34,148 nt of DNA from Candidatus Faecimonas gallistercoris (GTDB taxonomy: Bacteria > Bacillota_I > Bacilli_A > RF39 > UBA660). The stretch lies in the NCBI GenBank assembly GCA_018712565.1, contig DVGU01000015.1, forward strand, positions 1 to 34,148, given 5' to 3'. The number at the start of each line of letters is the position of its first letter. The first letter of the stretch is position 1. The translations under genes were made by a program, and so were the position numbers. Positions 16,827 to 23,719 of this stretch are shown one piece after another. The notes beneath the pieces were generated by a model that ran no database searches, was not told the origin of the DNA, and saw nothing but the letters and a program-made list of their open reading frames with translations.

Positions 16827-17405
16827 ATGGCTAAATTTCATTTTAGATATGGAGCGATGAATGCAGGAAAGTCTACTATTCTTTTACAGACTGCTTATAA
16901 TTATGAAGAAAATGGTAAAAGAGTTGTACTTTTAAAGTCTAGCATTGATACTAAAGGTGATGAGAAAATAGTTTCTCGTATTGGTCTTGAAAGAAAGGTT
17001 GATTATTTAATTGGTGAGGATGATAGTATTATTTCTATATTAGGTGATAATATTATATCTATTGATTGTATATTAGTGGATGAAGCGCAATTTTTAAAAA
17101 GAAAACAAGTAGATGAATTATTTTATATTACTAAAAAATATAATATTCCTGTTATTGCTTTTGGAATTAGAACTGATTTTAAAACGAATGGATTTGAAGG
17201 ATCCATTAGATTATTAGAACTAGCAGATGAACTTTTAGAAATGCCAACTATTTGTAAGTGTGGAAAGAAAGCTCGTTTTAATGGAAGAAAAGTTGATGGT
17301 AAATTTATTTTAGAGGGGGATAGTATTGTTATTGATAATGATAGTGCTGTTTCATATGAATCTTTGTGTGGTGAGTGCTATATAAATAAACTCGAAAAAT
17401 TGTAA
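16827..17405 (+). CDS. tdk: thymidine kinase
   Basis: It phosphorylates thymidine to dTMP in salvage. The N-terminal P-loop is GAMNAGKST. VDEAQFL is the Walker B region and PVIAFGIRTDF follows. The lasso/zinc region has paired cysteines (TICKCGKKARFNGR and LCGEC), and SYESLCGECY gives the nucleoside-binding Tyr region. Length 192 is normal for the TK1-like family. It is the last gene of the operon. Downstream is a 311-base AT-rich spacer with several A/T hairpins but no strong GC terminator. Confidence 0.94.
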   Translation: MAKFHFRYGAMNAGKSTILLQTAYNYEENGKRVVLLKSSIDTKGDEKIVSRIGLERKVDYLIGEDDSIISILGDNIISIDCILVDEAQFLKRKQVDELFYITKKYNIPVIAFGIRTDFKTNGFEGSIRLLELADELLEMPTICKCGKKARFNGRKVDGKFILEGDSIVIDNDSAVSYESLCGECYINKLEKL

Positions 17406-17563
17406 AAAATAAAAAAGTGATTTTTAGAAAAAACTAAAAAAACCTAAAAAATAATTTGTGTATTTGTTGAAAAATAAGGGAATTAGTGATTTTTTAATTT
17501 ATTTTTTTTAAAAAAATAAAAAATCATTTTTCGAAAAAATGTAAAATGTCTATATTTTGTCAA

Positions 17564-17608
17564 TTGTCGTAAATCGAACAAAAAAGTTTTTTTTACTAAA
17601 TCTATATA
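17564..17608 (+). promoter_or_regulatory. candidate Fnr-like box plus -10 upstream of the second nrdD
   Basis: TTGTCGTAAATCGAACAA (17564-17581) matches the nrdD palindrome core TTGTTGCAAATGCAACAA at 14 of 18 positions. A candidate -10, TATATA (17603-17608), begins 30.5 bases after its centre, the same distance as at the first nrdD. The half-sites are not well symmetric and the -10 is only fair, so this remains a hypothesis. Confidence 0.3.
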
Positions 17609-17655
17609 TATCAATACTTTTAAAAAATTGGGTGTTTTTTTCATAATTTTTTGTA

Positions 17656-17684
17656 TTGATTTTTACTATTTTGCATCATACAAT
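17656..17684 (+). promoter_or_regulatory. sigma-A promoter TTGATT-N17-TACAAT for the second nrdD unit
   Basis: -35 TTGATT (17656-17661) and -10 TACAAT (17679-17684) with 17-base spacing. The transcript would start near 17691, about 26 bases before ATG 17717. Confidence 0.75.
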
Positions 17685-17716
17685 GGATTTAGAGAAAAGT
17701 TGTGGGAGGTAGAAAT

Positions 17717-20047
17717 ATGGCAGATGTTAATGAGTTAAATGAGATGCTAGAAGATGTTATAGTTATTAAAAGAAATGGTAAGAAAGTTCCTTTTGATGGA
17801 GCAAAAATTGCCTTAGCTATAAAAAAGGGATTTGATAGTGTTGAAGTTGATGATGATGAGGAAGAAAAGGAACGTAAATATACATCCAAAGATATTCAAA
17901 AAGTATATGGAGCAGTTTTAAAGAAAATTGAAAAAGATGCCGAAGAAAAAAATAAGAAATTTAAAATAGAAGAAATTCAAGATTATATAGAAAATGAATT
18001 ATCTAGTAAAGGATATAATGATGTCTATGAATCATTTTCTTCTTATAGAGAAAGAAGAAATCAATCAAGAGAGAGTTTCTTCGGTGATAATAAAACACAT
18101 AAGTTTTTAAAATCATTAGAAAATTTAGGACTTAAGTCAGCAAATGAAGAAGATGCTAAAAGAGAAAATGCTAATATTGATGGTAATAGTCCAATGGGAA
18201 CCATGCTTCAGTATGGAGCAACAGTTTCTAAAGAGTTTGCTAAAGCATATCTTATGAAGAAAGAGTATGCAGAGTTACATGATAATGGTACTATTCATAT
18301 TCATGATATGGATTTCTTGGCAATGGGTACTACTACTTGTTGTCAGATAGATTTATCAAAGTTATTTAAAAATGGTTTTGATACAGGACATGGTTATATT
18401 CGTACACCACAAGATATTTCTACTTATGGAGCACTTGCTGCTATTGCAATTCAGTCTAATCAAAATGATCAACATGGAGGGCAAGCAATACCAGCACTTG
18501 ATTATTATATGGCTCCAGGAGTATTAAAAACATTTAAAAAACAGTTTAAACAAACTATTTATGATTTCCTAGATTTAGAAGGTTTTATTCCAGTTATTAA
18601 TATTGATCGAATTATTCGCGAGATTGATAAAGTTGATTCTATTGAATTAAATGTAGAAGATTTTAGTGATTATAAAAAGGGTTCTAGTAGGATTCATGAG
18701 ATTTTTGCTAAAGCTTATGAGAAAGCATTACAGAAAACAGATCGAGCAACACAACAGGCAATGGAGGCATTTATTCATAATTTGAATACTATGCATTCAA
18801 GAGCAGGAGCTCAGGTTCCATTTTCATCAGTTAACTTTGGAACGGATACCTCTCCTGAAGGTAGAATGGTTATTAAGAATTTCTTACTTTCTACTGATCG
18901 TGGTCTTGGAAAAGGTGAAACACCAATTTTCCCTGTTTCTATATTTAAAGTAAAAGAAGGAATTAATTATAATCCAGAGGATAAAAATTATGATTTATTT
19001 AAGTTGGCTTGTAAAGTTTCTGCTAAAAGACTTTTCCCTAACTTTGCCTTTATTGATGCTCCATTTAATTTACAATATTATAAAGAAGGAGATATTAATA
19101 CTGAGATAGCATATATGGGATGTAGAACTAGGGTTATAGGTGATGTTACTTCTCCTGATAATCAAGTTGTTACTAGTCGTGGAAATTTATCTTTTACTAC
19201 GATTAATTTACCAAGACTTGGAATTAAATATGGTATCTGTTTAAAAGAAAGAGATAAAGCAGATATGGATGGCTTTTTTAAAGAACTTGGAGAATTGATG
19301 GATATTGTAAAGAATCAATTGTTAGAAAGATTTGAAGTTCAATGTAATAAACATAATTATAATTTTCCATTTTTACTTGGACAGGGAGTCTGGGCTAATG
19401 GTGAAAAGTTAAAACCTACGGATCGTCTTCGTAAGGTTTGGAAACATGGAACATTGTCTACTGGTTTTATTGGTCTTGCGGAGTGCTTAAAAGCTTTGAC
19501 TGGTAAACATCATGGTGAAAGTGAAGAAAGTTTGAAATTAGGTTTAGAAATTATTAAGTTTATGAGAGAACGTTGTGATGAGTATTCTCGTAAATATAAT
19601 TTGAATTTTACTTGTTTAGCAACACCTGCTGAAGGATTATCTGGTAGATTTACGGGAATTGATAGAGCAATATATGGAAAAATTAAAGGTGTTACAGATA
19701 GAGAATATTATACGAACTCTTTCCATATACCTGTTTATTATCATATTAGTATTACAAATAAAATAGAGAAAGAGGCTCCTTTCCATGAACTTACTAATGG
19801 AGGACATATTTCTTATGTTGAGTTAGATGGTGATACTGCTTCCAATGTTGAAGCTTTTGAAAAAGTTATTCGTATTATGAAGGAAGCAGGAATTGGATAT
19901 GGAGCAATTAATCACCCTGTAGATCGTGATCCAGTGTGTGGATATGTTGGAGTGATTAATGATGTTTGTCCTAAGTGTGGACGACATGAGTTTGAAGGGG
20001 TTCCAATGGAAAAGATTACATCTATTGAGAAAAATTGTTGTAATTAA
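17717..20047 (+). CDS. nrdD: class III ribonucleotide reductase large part, lacking its glycyl-radical segment
   Basis: The track start GTG 17702 lies in the promoter-proximal ribosome-binding site; ATG 17717 after GGGAGG is right, giving 776 residues. An ATP-cone (VIKRNGKKVPFDGAKIALAI) opens the protein. The barrel domain follows with HIHDMDFLAMGTTTCCQIDL, FSSVNFGTDTSPEG and CLATPAEGLSGRFTG. The end has a zinc-knuckle-like DPVCGYVGVINDVCPKCGR and then stops after MEKITSIEKNCCN. Relatives of this type as I remember them continue here with the R-(I/V)-T-G-Y-L glycyl loop, which this ORF lacks and which is encoded by the next gene. The CGY in VCGYVG is part of the cysteine knuckle and is not convincing as the radical site. 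It is one unit with the glycyl-domain gene and nrdG2. Confidence 0.9.
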   Translation: MADVNELNEMLEDVIVIKRNGKKVPFDGAKIALAIKKGFDSVEVDDDEEEKERKYTSKDIQKVYGAVLKKIEKDAEEKNKKFKIEEIQDYIENELSSKGYNDVYESFSSYRERRNQSRESFFGDNKTHKFLKSLENLGLKSANEEDAKRENANIDGNSPMGTMLQYGATVSKEFAKAYLMKKEYAELHDNGTIHIHDMDFLAMGTTTCCQIDLSKLFKNGFDTGHGYIRTPQDISTYGALAAIAIQSNQNDQHGGQAIPALDYYMAPGVLKTFKKQFKQTIYDFLDLEGFIPVINIDRIIREIDKVDSIELNVEDFSDYKKGSSRIHEIFAKAYEKALQKTDRATQQAMEAFIHNLNTMHSRAGAQVPFSSVNFGTDTSPEGRMVIKNFLLSTDRGLGKGETPIFPVSIFKVKEGINYNPEDKNYDLFKLACKVSAKRLFPNFAFIDAPFNLQYYKEGDINTEIAYMGCRTRVIGDVTSPDNQVVTSRGNLSFTTINLPRLGIKYGICLKERDKADMDGFFKELGELMDIVKNQLLERFEVQCNKHNYNFPFLLGQGVWANGEKLKPTDRLRKVWKHGTLSTGFIGLAECLKALTGKHHGESEESLKLGLEIIKFMRERCDEYSRKYNLNFTCLATPAEGLSGRFTGIDRAIYGKIKGVTDREYYTNSFHIPVYYHISITNKIEKEAPFHELTNGGHISYVELDGDTASNVEAFEKVIRIMKEAGIGYGAINHPVDRDPVCGYVGVINDVCPKCGRHEFEGVPMEKITSIEKNCCN
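19756..19775 (+). repeat. 20-base direct repeat, copy A (inside nrdD)
   Basis: AAATAAAATAGAGAAAGAGG, in the codons for NKIEKEA of the second nrdD. An identical copy lies at 20048-20067, 292 bases downstream. Confidence 0.8.
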
Positions 20048-20067
20048 AAATAAAATAGAGAAAGAGG
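20048..20067 (+). repeat. 20-base direct repeat, copy B (directly after the nrdD stop)
   Basis: Identical to 19756-19775. It begins at the base after the nrdD TAA and ends within the GAGGAG ribosome-binding site of the glycyl-domain gene. The flanks on both sides differ from copy A. Confidence 0.8.
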
Positions 20068-20079
20068 AGTGAATTTATT

Positions 20080-20244
20080 ATGGAAAAAATAGTTGGAGAA
20101 GGACAAAAATTTGAAAGAATTAGACGTGTTACAGGTTATTTAGCAGGAGATGTTGATAGATTTAATAATGGTAAACGTGCAGAAGAAAGAGACCGTGTAA
20201 AACATACTGGAATTAAAGAAATAATGAATCAAGAAGGTAAATAA
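20080..20244 (+). CDS. stand-alone glycyl-radical domain of NrdD (54 residues)
   Basis: This ORF is too short for the track. It reads MEKIVGEGQKFERIRRVTGY and continues LAGDVDRFNNGKRAEERDRV. That is the pattern of the extreme C-terminus of class III reductases whose radical loop is R-(I/V)-T-G-Y-(L/Y) followed by N-x-(G/A)-K and D-R. Gly19 would be the radical residue. ATG 20080 follows AGAGGAGTGA, so it is meant to be translated by itself. It lies 32 bases after a NrdD that ends just before this segment and 1 base before nrdG2. I infer that it docks into the NrdD barrel as a separate subunit and is activated by NrdG2, comparable to the spare glycyl domain YfiD/GrcA for pyruvate formate-lyase. 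The alternative is a broken gene still expressed in two parts. Confidence 0.85.
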   Translation: MEKIVGEGQKFERIRRVTGYLAGDVDRFNNGKRAEERDRVKHTGIKEIMNQEGK

Positions 20245-20245
20245 G

Positions 20246-20797
20246 ATGGAGATAAGATTAGCCGCTTATTTACAACCAGATTCTATTGTTGATGGAGAAG
20301 GAGTTAGAACTGTTGTTTGGACACAAGGATGTCCTCATCATTGCCCTGGTTGTCATAATGCTAGTACTTGGGATTTTGATGGTGGTGCCTTGGTAGATGT
20401 TCAAGATGTTATTTCTGAATTGAAAAAAATAAAAAATCAGGATGGTATTACATTGTCTGGAGGAGATCCTGTATGTCAAGCTGATGCTTGCTATGAAATT
20501 AGTAAAGCTGCGCATGAGATGGGACTTAATGTATGGTGTTATACAGGTTTTACTTATGAAGCGATGCTTTCTAATCCTAAGATGAGAAGATTACTTGATC
20601 AAATTGATGTATTAGTTGATGGAAAGTTTATTCAGGAAGAGAAAAGTTATGATCTTTATTTTAGAGGTTCTAGAAATCAAAGAATTATTGATGTAGTAAA
20701 AAGTTTGGAACAGCAACAAGTAGTACTTATTGATAAATATATGAAAGATAAAGATTATAATCAAAGCTATCAAAAACCAGATTATTTATTTATTTAA
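20246..20797 (+). CDS. nrdG: NrdG, radical SAM activase for the split NrdD
   Basis: The motif CPHHCPGC near residue 29 binds the [4Fe-4S] cluster. IVDGEGVRTVVW, TLSGGDPV and VLVDGKF are shared with the NrdG at 14416, but the two proteins differ considerably overall. Length is 183. ATG 20246 comes one base after the stop of the glycyl-domain gene, with AAGG just upstream, so translation is probably coupled. It should install the radical on Gly19 of the preceding small protein. A terminator follows directly. Confidence 0.93.
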   Translation: MEIRLAAYLQPDSIVDGEGVRTVVWTQGCPHHCPGCHNASTWDFDGGALVDVQDVISELKKIKNQDGITLSGGDPVCQADACYEISKAAHEMGLNVWCYTGFTYEAMLSNPKMRRLLDQIDVLVDGKFIQEEKSYDLYFRGSRNQRIIDVVKSLEQQQVVLIDKYMKDKDYNQSYQKPDYLFI

Positions 20798-20830
20798 AAA
20801 ATGGGATAGTTTAGCTATCCTTTTTTCTTT
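20796..20830 (+). terminator. intrinsic terminator after nrdG2
   Basis: GGATAG / CTATCC stem, five-base loop, preceded by an A run and followed by TTTTTTC; it overlaps the nrdG2 stop codon. Confidence 0.85.
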
Positions 20831-20836
20831 GTTCTA

Positions 20837-20850
20837 TGGTATTATATAAT
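20837..20850 (+). promoter_or_regulatory. -10 region TGgTATTAT / TATAAT
   Basis: Overlapping extended -10 (TGgTATTAT, 20837-20845) and perfect TATAAT (20845-20850) just after the terminator, without a clear -35. The first gives a leader of about 11 bases; the second would start inside the ribosome-binding site. Confidence 0.45.
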
Positions 20851-20862
20851 AGAGGTAAGTTT

Positions 20863-21585
20863 ATGAAGAAGATAATTAGTAAAAGACAAAGTAAGAATGC
20901 ATATAATCATAAAAAATGGTATGAACAACGCTTAATTTTTAAAGGATTTGTATGTCTTGCTTATTTAATTGTTATTACTATTTTAGTGGTTTGTATTTAT
21001 CAATTATATCATGAAAAAAAGGAAATATTACCTTGGAGTCAAGTGGAGACGGTCGATGATTATAGTTATATTACGATTTCTAAAATGAGTGAGAAGTTTG
21101 CTTATTATGAAAAGTCTAATAAAGAGATTCATTTTGTAATTGAAGAAGAGGATACAGGTCTTTGGCATACTTATTTAGTCGCAATTGATGCGAGTGATTA
21201 TGATAAATATAAGGATATTATTGATTATACATATGAGAGGACAACTGATGTTCCTAAACCAATTAAAGTATATGGATATCCTGTTGTGATTGATGATGAG
21301 TTAAAACAGTTGGCGATTAAAAATATTAAAAATTTTGTTCCTGCTGAAAATGAGGTAGTTATTACAAAAGATAATTTTAATACTTATTTAACTAACAGTT
21401 ACTTAGATACTACTATTCCACAACGTGATGAATTTAGTTTTATATTATGTATTGTTATTGTTATTTTGGTTATTGTTGTTTTTCTATTTATTATTACTAT
21501 TTTTGATAAAGATAAAGTTGTTTATCAGAAAGTAGGAGATGCTTATCAAAATAATAAAAGGAAAAGGTTAAGGATTAGGAAATAG
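20863..21585 (+). CDS. uncharacterised membrane protein with N- and C-terminal membrane segments
   Basis: The track start at 20836 falls inside the promoter. ATG 20863 follows AGAGG by 7 bases and gives 240 residues. A basic N-terminus (KKIISKRQSKNAYNHKKW) precedes one membrane segment (about 28-48). A soluble loop of about 140 residues rich in Asp/Tyr should lie outside. A second strong membrane segment (about 195-220) is followed by a short basic tail (NNKRKRLRIRK). No family is recognised. It lies just before the FemAB-type gene, which has its own promoter, so any link is weak. Confidence 0.7.
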   Translation: MKKIISKRQSKNAYNHKKWYEQRLIFKGFVCLAYLIVITILVVCIYQLYHEKKEILPWSQVETVDDYSYITISKMSEKFAYYEKSNKEIHFVIEEEDTGLWHTYLVAIDASDYDKYKDIIDYTYERTTDVPKPIKVYGYPVVIDDELKQLAIKNIKNFVPAENEVVITKDNFNTYLTNSYLDTTIPQRDEFSFILCIVIVILVIVVFLFIITIFDKDKVVYQKVGDAYQNNKRKRLRIRK

Positions 21586-21590
21586 GTTAT

Positions 21591-21619
21591 TTGATAAAAT
21601 ATGTATTTTCATATATACT
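21591..21619 (+). promoter_or_regulatory. sigma-A promoter TTGATA-N17-TATACT
   Basis: Good -35 (21591-21596) and -10 (21614-21619) with 17-base spacing directly upstream of the FemAB-type gene; leader about 14 bases. Confidence 0.7.
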
Positions 21620-21639
21620 AATATAGTGAAGGTGATAAT

Positions 21640-22869
21640 ATGCAATTTATAGAAATTACAGAACAAGAGTATCGATCTTTTTGGGAAAATCATCCATTAA
21701 AGACTTTTCTATCTGCTCCAGAAATTGGAAGTTTGCGTAAAAGTAACGGTTGGGATGTTTATTTTGTTGGAGTTAAGAGTAACAAGAAGATTATAGCTGC
21801 AGCAATGTTAGTTTCTCATAAGAGACATTTTGGTAAATATGAGTTTTATTCTCCTAGAGGGTTATTGGTTGATTATGAGGATAAAAAAGTATTAAATTAT
21901 TTTTTAAGTGAAGTAAAGAAGTATGTAAAAAGTCATAAAGGTTATATTTTTAGAATGGATCCTTATGTTATCTATAAAGAAAGAGATATTGATGGTAATC
22001 TTGTTGAGGGTGGAGTCGATCATAGTGGTGTTGTTTCGCAATTAGAAGAATTTGGATTTAAAAAGGTTAGTATTCCTGATATGGAACAAGTTGGTTGGAT
22101 GTTTTCTTTACCGTTAGAAGGTAAGACGAAAGAGCAATTATTGAAAGAGATGAAGCCAAATACTAGAAATACGATTCGTAAGACAGAAAAAATAGGTATT
22201 ACTGTTAAAGAGTTAGGATATGATGAGTTAGATCGATTTCAAAATATTATGGTTGAAACTGGAGAGAGAAAAAACTTTTCTGTCCGCAGTGTTGATTATT
22301 ATAAGAAGATGTATGAACTTTTTCATGATAAGGGAGAAGTTAAATATTATGTTACGGAATTAGACTTGGTTAAATATCGAGAAAAGTTAGAAAATGATAA
22401 ATTGGTTGCTGAGGAGAAGTTAGCTAAACTTTCTGATGCAAAATATAATGAAGGACAGAAGAAAAATTTGAAAAATGAAATATCTTCTTATGATAAAAGA
22501 ATTAGTGAAGCAGAAGATATTAGAAAAAAGAAGAAAACAGATGTTATTACTTTATCTGGTTCGATGTTTATGATTATACAACCTGAAATTATTTATTTAT
22601 CTAGTGGTAATTATCAAGAGTTTATGAAGTTTAATTCTCAGTATTTATTACAATGGATGATGATACAATATGGTGTGGAACATGGATTTAAGAAACATAA
22701 TTTCTATGGAATTCCTGCTAATATTAATCTACATCCAAAAGACTATGGAATATATGAATTTAAACGAGGGTTTAATGGAATTGTTGAAGAGTTGATAGGA
22801 GAATTTGAGCTTCCTATTACTTGGCATTATTATTTAATTAAATTAATTCATAAAATAAAAAATAGATAA
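21640..22869 (+). CDS. FemAB-family aminoacyltransferase (peptidoglycan interpeptide bridge)
   Basis: Fem enzymes add amino acids from aminoacyl-tRNA to lipid II stem peptides at the inner face of the membrane. The 409-residue protein shows two GNAT-like halves, with RMDPYV near 105 and MKPNTRNTIRKTEKIGI near 171-187 (the conserved R/K motif of the family). A helical coiled-coil arm lies at about 243-298, and the typical end is ...YGIPANINLHPKDYGIYEFKRGFNG... in its usual place. Length and domain order are normal. ATG 21640 follows AAGGTGAT. It implies a cross-linked cell wall with bridge residues, against a wall-less mollicute. The amino acid added cannot be told. Confidence 0.88.
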   Translation: MQFIEITEQEYRSFWENHPLKTFLSAPEIGSLRKSNGWDVYFVGVKSNKKIIAAAMLVSHKRHFGKYEFYSPRGLLVDYEDKKVLNYFLSEVKKYVKSHKGYIFRMDPYVIYKERDIDGNLVEGGVDHSGVVSQLEEFGFKKVSIPDMEQVGWMFSLPLEGKTKEQLLKEMKPNTRNTIRKTEKIGITVKELGYDELDRFQNIMVETGERKNFSVRSVDYYKKMYELFHDKGEVKYYVTELDLVKYREKLENDKLVAEEKLAKLSDAKYNEGQKKNLKNEISSYDKRISEAEDIRKKKKTDVITLSGSMFMIIQPEIIYLSSGNYQEFMKFNSQYLLQWMMIQYGVEHGFKKHNFYGIPANINLHPKDYGIYEFKRGFNGIVEELIGEFELPITWHYYLIKLIHKIKNR

Positions 22870-22890
22870 GGTAGTCTTATCTATTTATAT
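22860..22890. terminator. bidirectional terminator between the FemAB-type gene and ylmH
   Basis: AAATAGATAAG / CTTATCTATTT perfect 11-base stem, five-base loop, flanked by A-rich and T-rich runs. It overlaps the ends of both convergent genes. Confidence 0.8.
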
Positions 22891-23561
22891 TTTAGGCATT
22901 TAATAATATAGTTTTTAGATTTTGTTTCTTTTATGATACCGATGTATTTGTATTTACCTAGTCGTTTGATACTGAATACATCGTTTTCTTTTAATTTGTA
23001 ATCTGATTTTTTTAGCAGAGAATAGTTTAATATAATTTCTTTTTTCTTTATTTTTTCTATTATGTTTTTTCTACTTGTGTTTATTAATCTTGCGATTACT
23101 GTATCTATTCTATTACTAGATGATATTATTTCGATAGGGTTATATTCTTTATGATAGTCTTTTAATGTTTCTAGTGGTATTTCTTCTAGGGTAATATTTG
23201 TATTTTTAATCTTTAATAGATTTGATTTTATATAAGGTGCGATAGGTTCTAATAAATAGATGTAGTAATGGTTATCTTTCATGATAATATCTCCAAATAG
23301 TTCACTGGTAATATTTAGAGAAAATAGGGTACCCAGTATTTCTCTATGTTCTAGTGGTGTTTTGGAAATAATTTCATATAACAATACTTTTGGGGTAGTC
23401 GTAGTGTAGAAGATGTTTTTTTCACTATCAGGGTAGGGTTTATAGATTTTGTAAGACGTTTCTTTTAATTTCTTTTTTAGTTCTAGTTGTTCTTTAGGGT
23501 CTAGAAAAAATGTTGGTTGATTATGGTTTAGCTTGGTTAGACTTTTTTCTATTTTGTACAT
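22881..23561 (-). CDS. ylmH: YlmH-type S4-domain RNA-binding protein
   Basis: The C-terminal S4 domain (about 149-210) has SSNRIDTVIARLINTSRKN, then KKKEIILNY and ENDVFSIKRLGKYKYIG, matching YlmH proteins. The N-terminal two-thirds (about 30-140) fits the YlmH N-domain in length, with the motif EHREILGTLFSL. YlmH binds the 50S ribosomal subunit and is linked to ribosome quality control in Bacillus; it is often near cell-division genes, which is not the case here. ATG at 23561 follows AAGGATGAT on the minus strand. It is convergent with the FemAB-type gene and divergent from mutY. Confidence 0.82.
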   Translation of the reverse strand: MYKIEKSLTKLNHNQPTFFLDPKEQLELKKKLKETSYKIYKPYPDSEKNIFYTTTTPKVLLYEIISKTPLEHREILGTLFSLNITSELFGDIIMKDNHYYIYLLEPIAPYIKSNLLKIKNTNITLEEIPLETLKDYHKEYNPIEIISSSNRIDTVIARLINTSRKNIIEKIKKKEIILNYSLLKKSDYKLKENDVFSIKRLGKYKYIGIIKETKSKNYIIKCLKYK

Positions 23562-23644
23562 AGTATCATCCTTATTATGTATTTTTGTTAAATTTATGTT
23601 TGTATTTGCAAATTGTTTTTATAGTATCTTTCTTTTTCTTGCCT

Positions 23645-23653
23645 AGTATAACA
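23645..23653 (-). promoter_or_regulatory. extended -10 promoter TGtTATACT for ylmH
   Basis: On the minus strand, TG, one base and TATACT. The start near 23638 gives a leader of about 76 bases, much longer than for other genes in this window. No good -35. Confidence 0.4.
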
Positions 23654-23688
23654 TATTTTTAGAAATAGTAAAAGTAGAGAATTATTTA

Positions 23689-23697
23689 TGGTATAAT
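23689..23697 (+). promoter_or_regulatory. extended -10 promoter TGgTATAAT for mutY
   Basis: Perfect TATAAT with TG one base upstream, no -35 hexamer. The predicted transcript start near 23704 leaves only about 16 bases to ATG 23720 and excludes the AAGGTGAT upstream of the GTG codons. Confidence 0.6.
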
Positions 23698-23719
23698 AAG
23701 GTGATAAGTGGTGAGTTTT

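Larger units (their letters stand above)
17406..17716. other. 311-base AT-rich regulatory spacer between tdk and the second nrdD
   Basis: No gene is seen. It holds A/T-only inverted repeats that may act as a weak terminator for tdk: TTTTTAG...CTAAAAA at 17421-17440, a longer one at 17487-17526, and CATTTTT...AAAAATG around 17525-17541. It also holds a degenerate Fnr-like box at 17564-17581, two stretches resembling NrdR boxes (17547-17562, 17599-17614), and a good sigma-A promoter at 17656-17684. Confidence 0.6.

Noticed and set aside
17421-17541. A/T hairpins after tdk as a firm intrinsic terminator
   Set aside because: The stems are only A-T pairs and such repeats are expected by chance in this composition; kept as part of the spacer description only.
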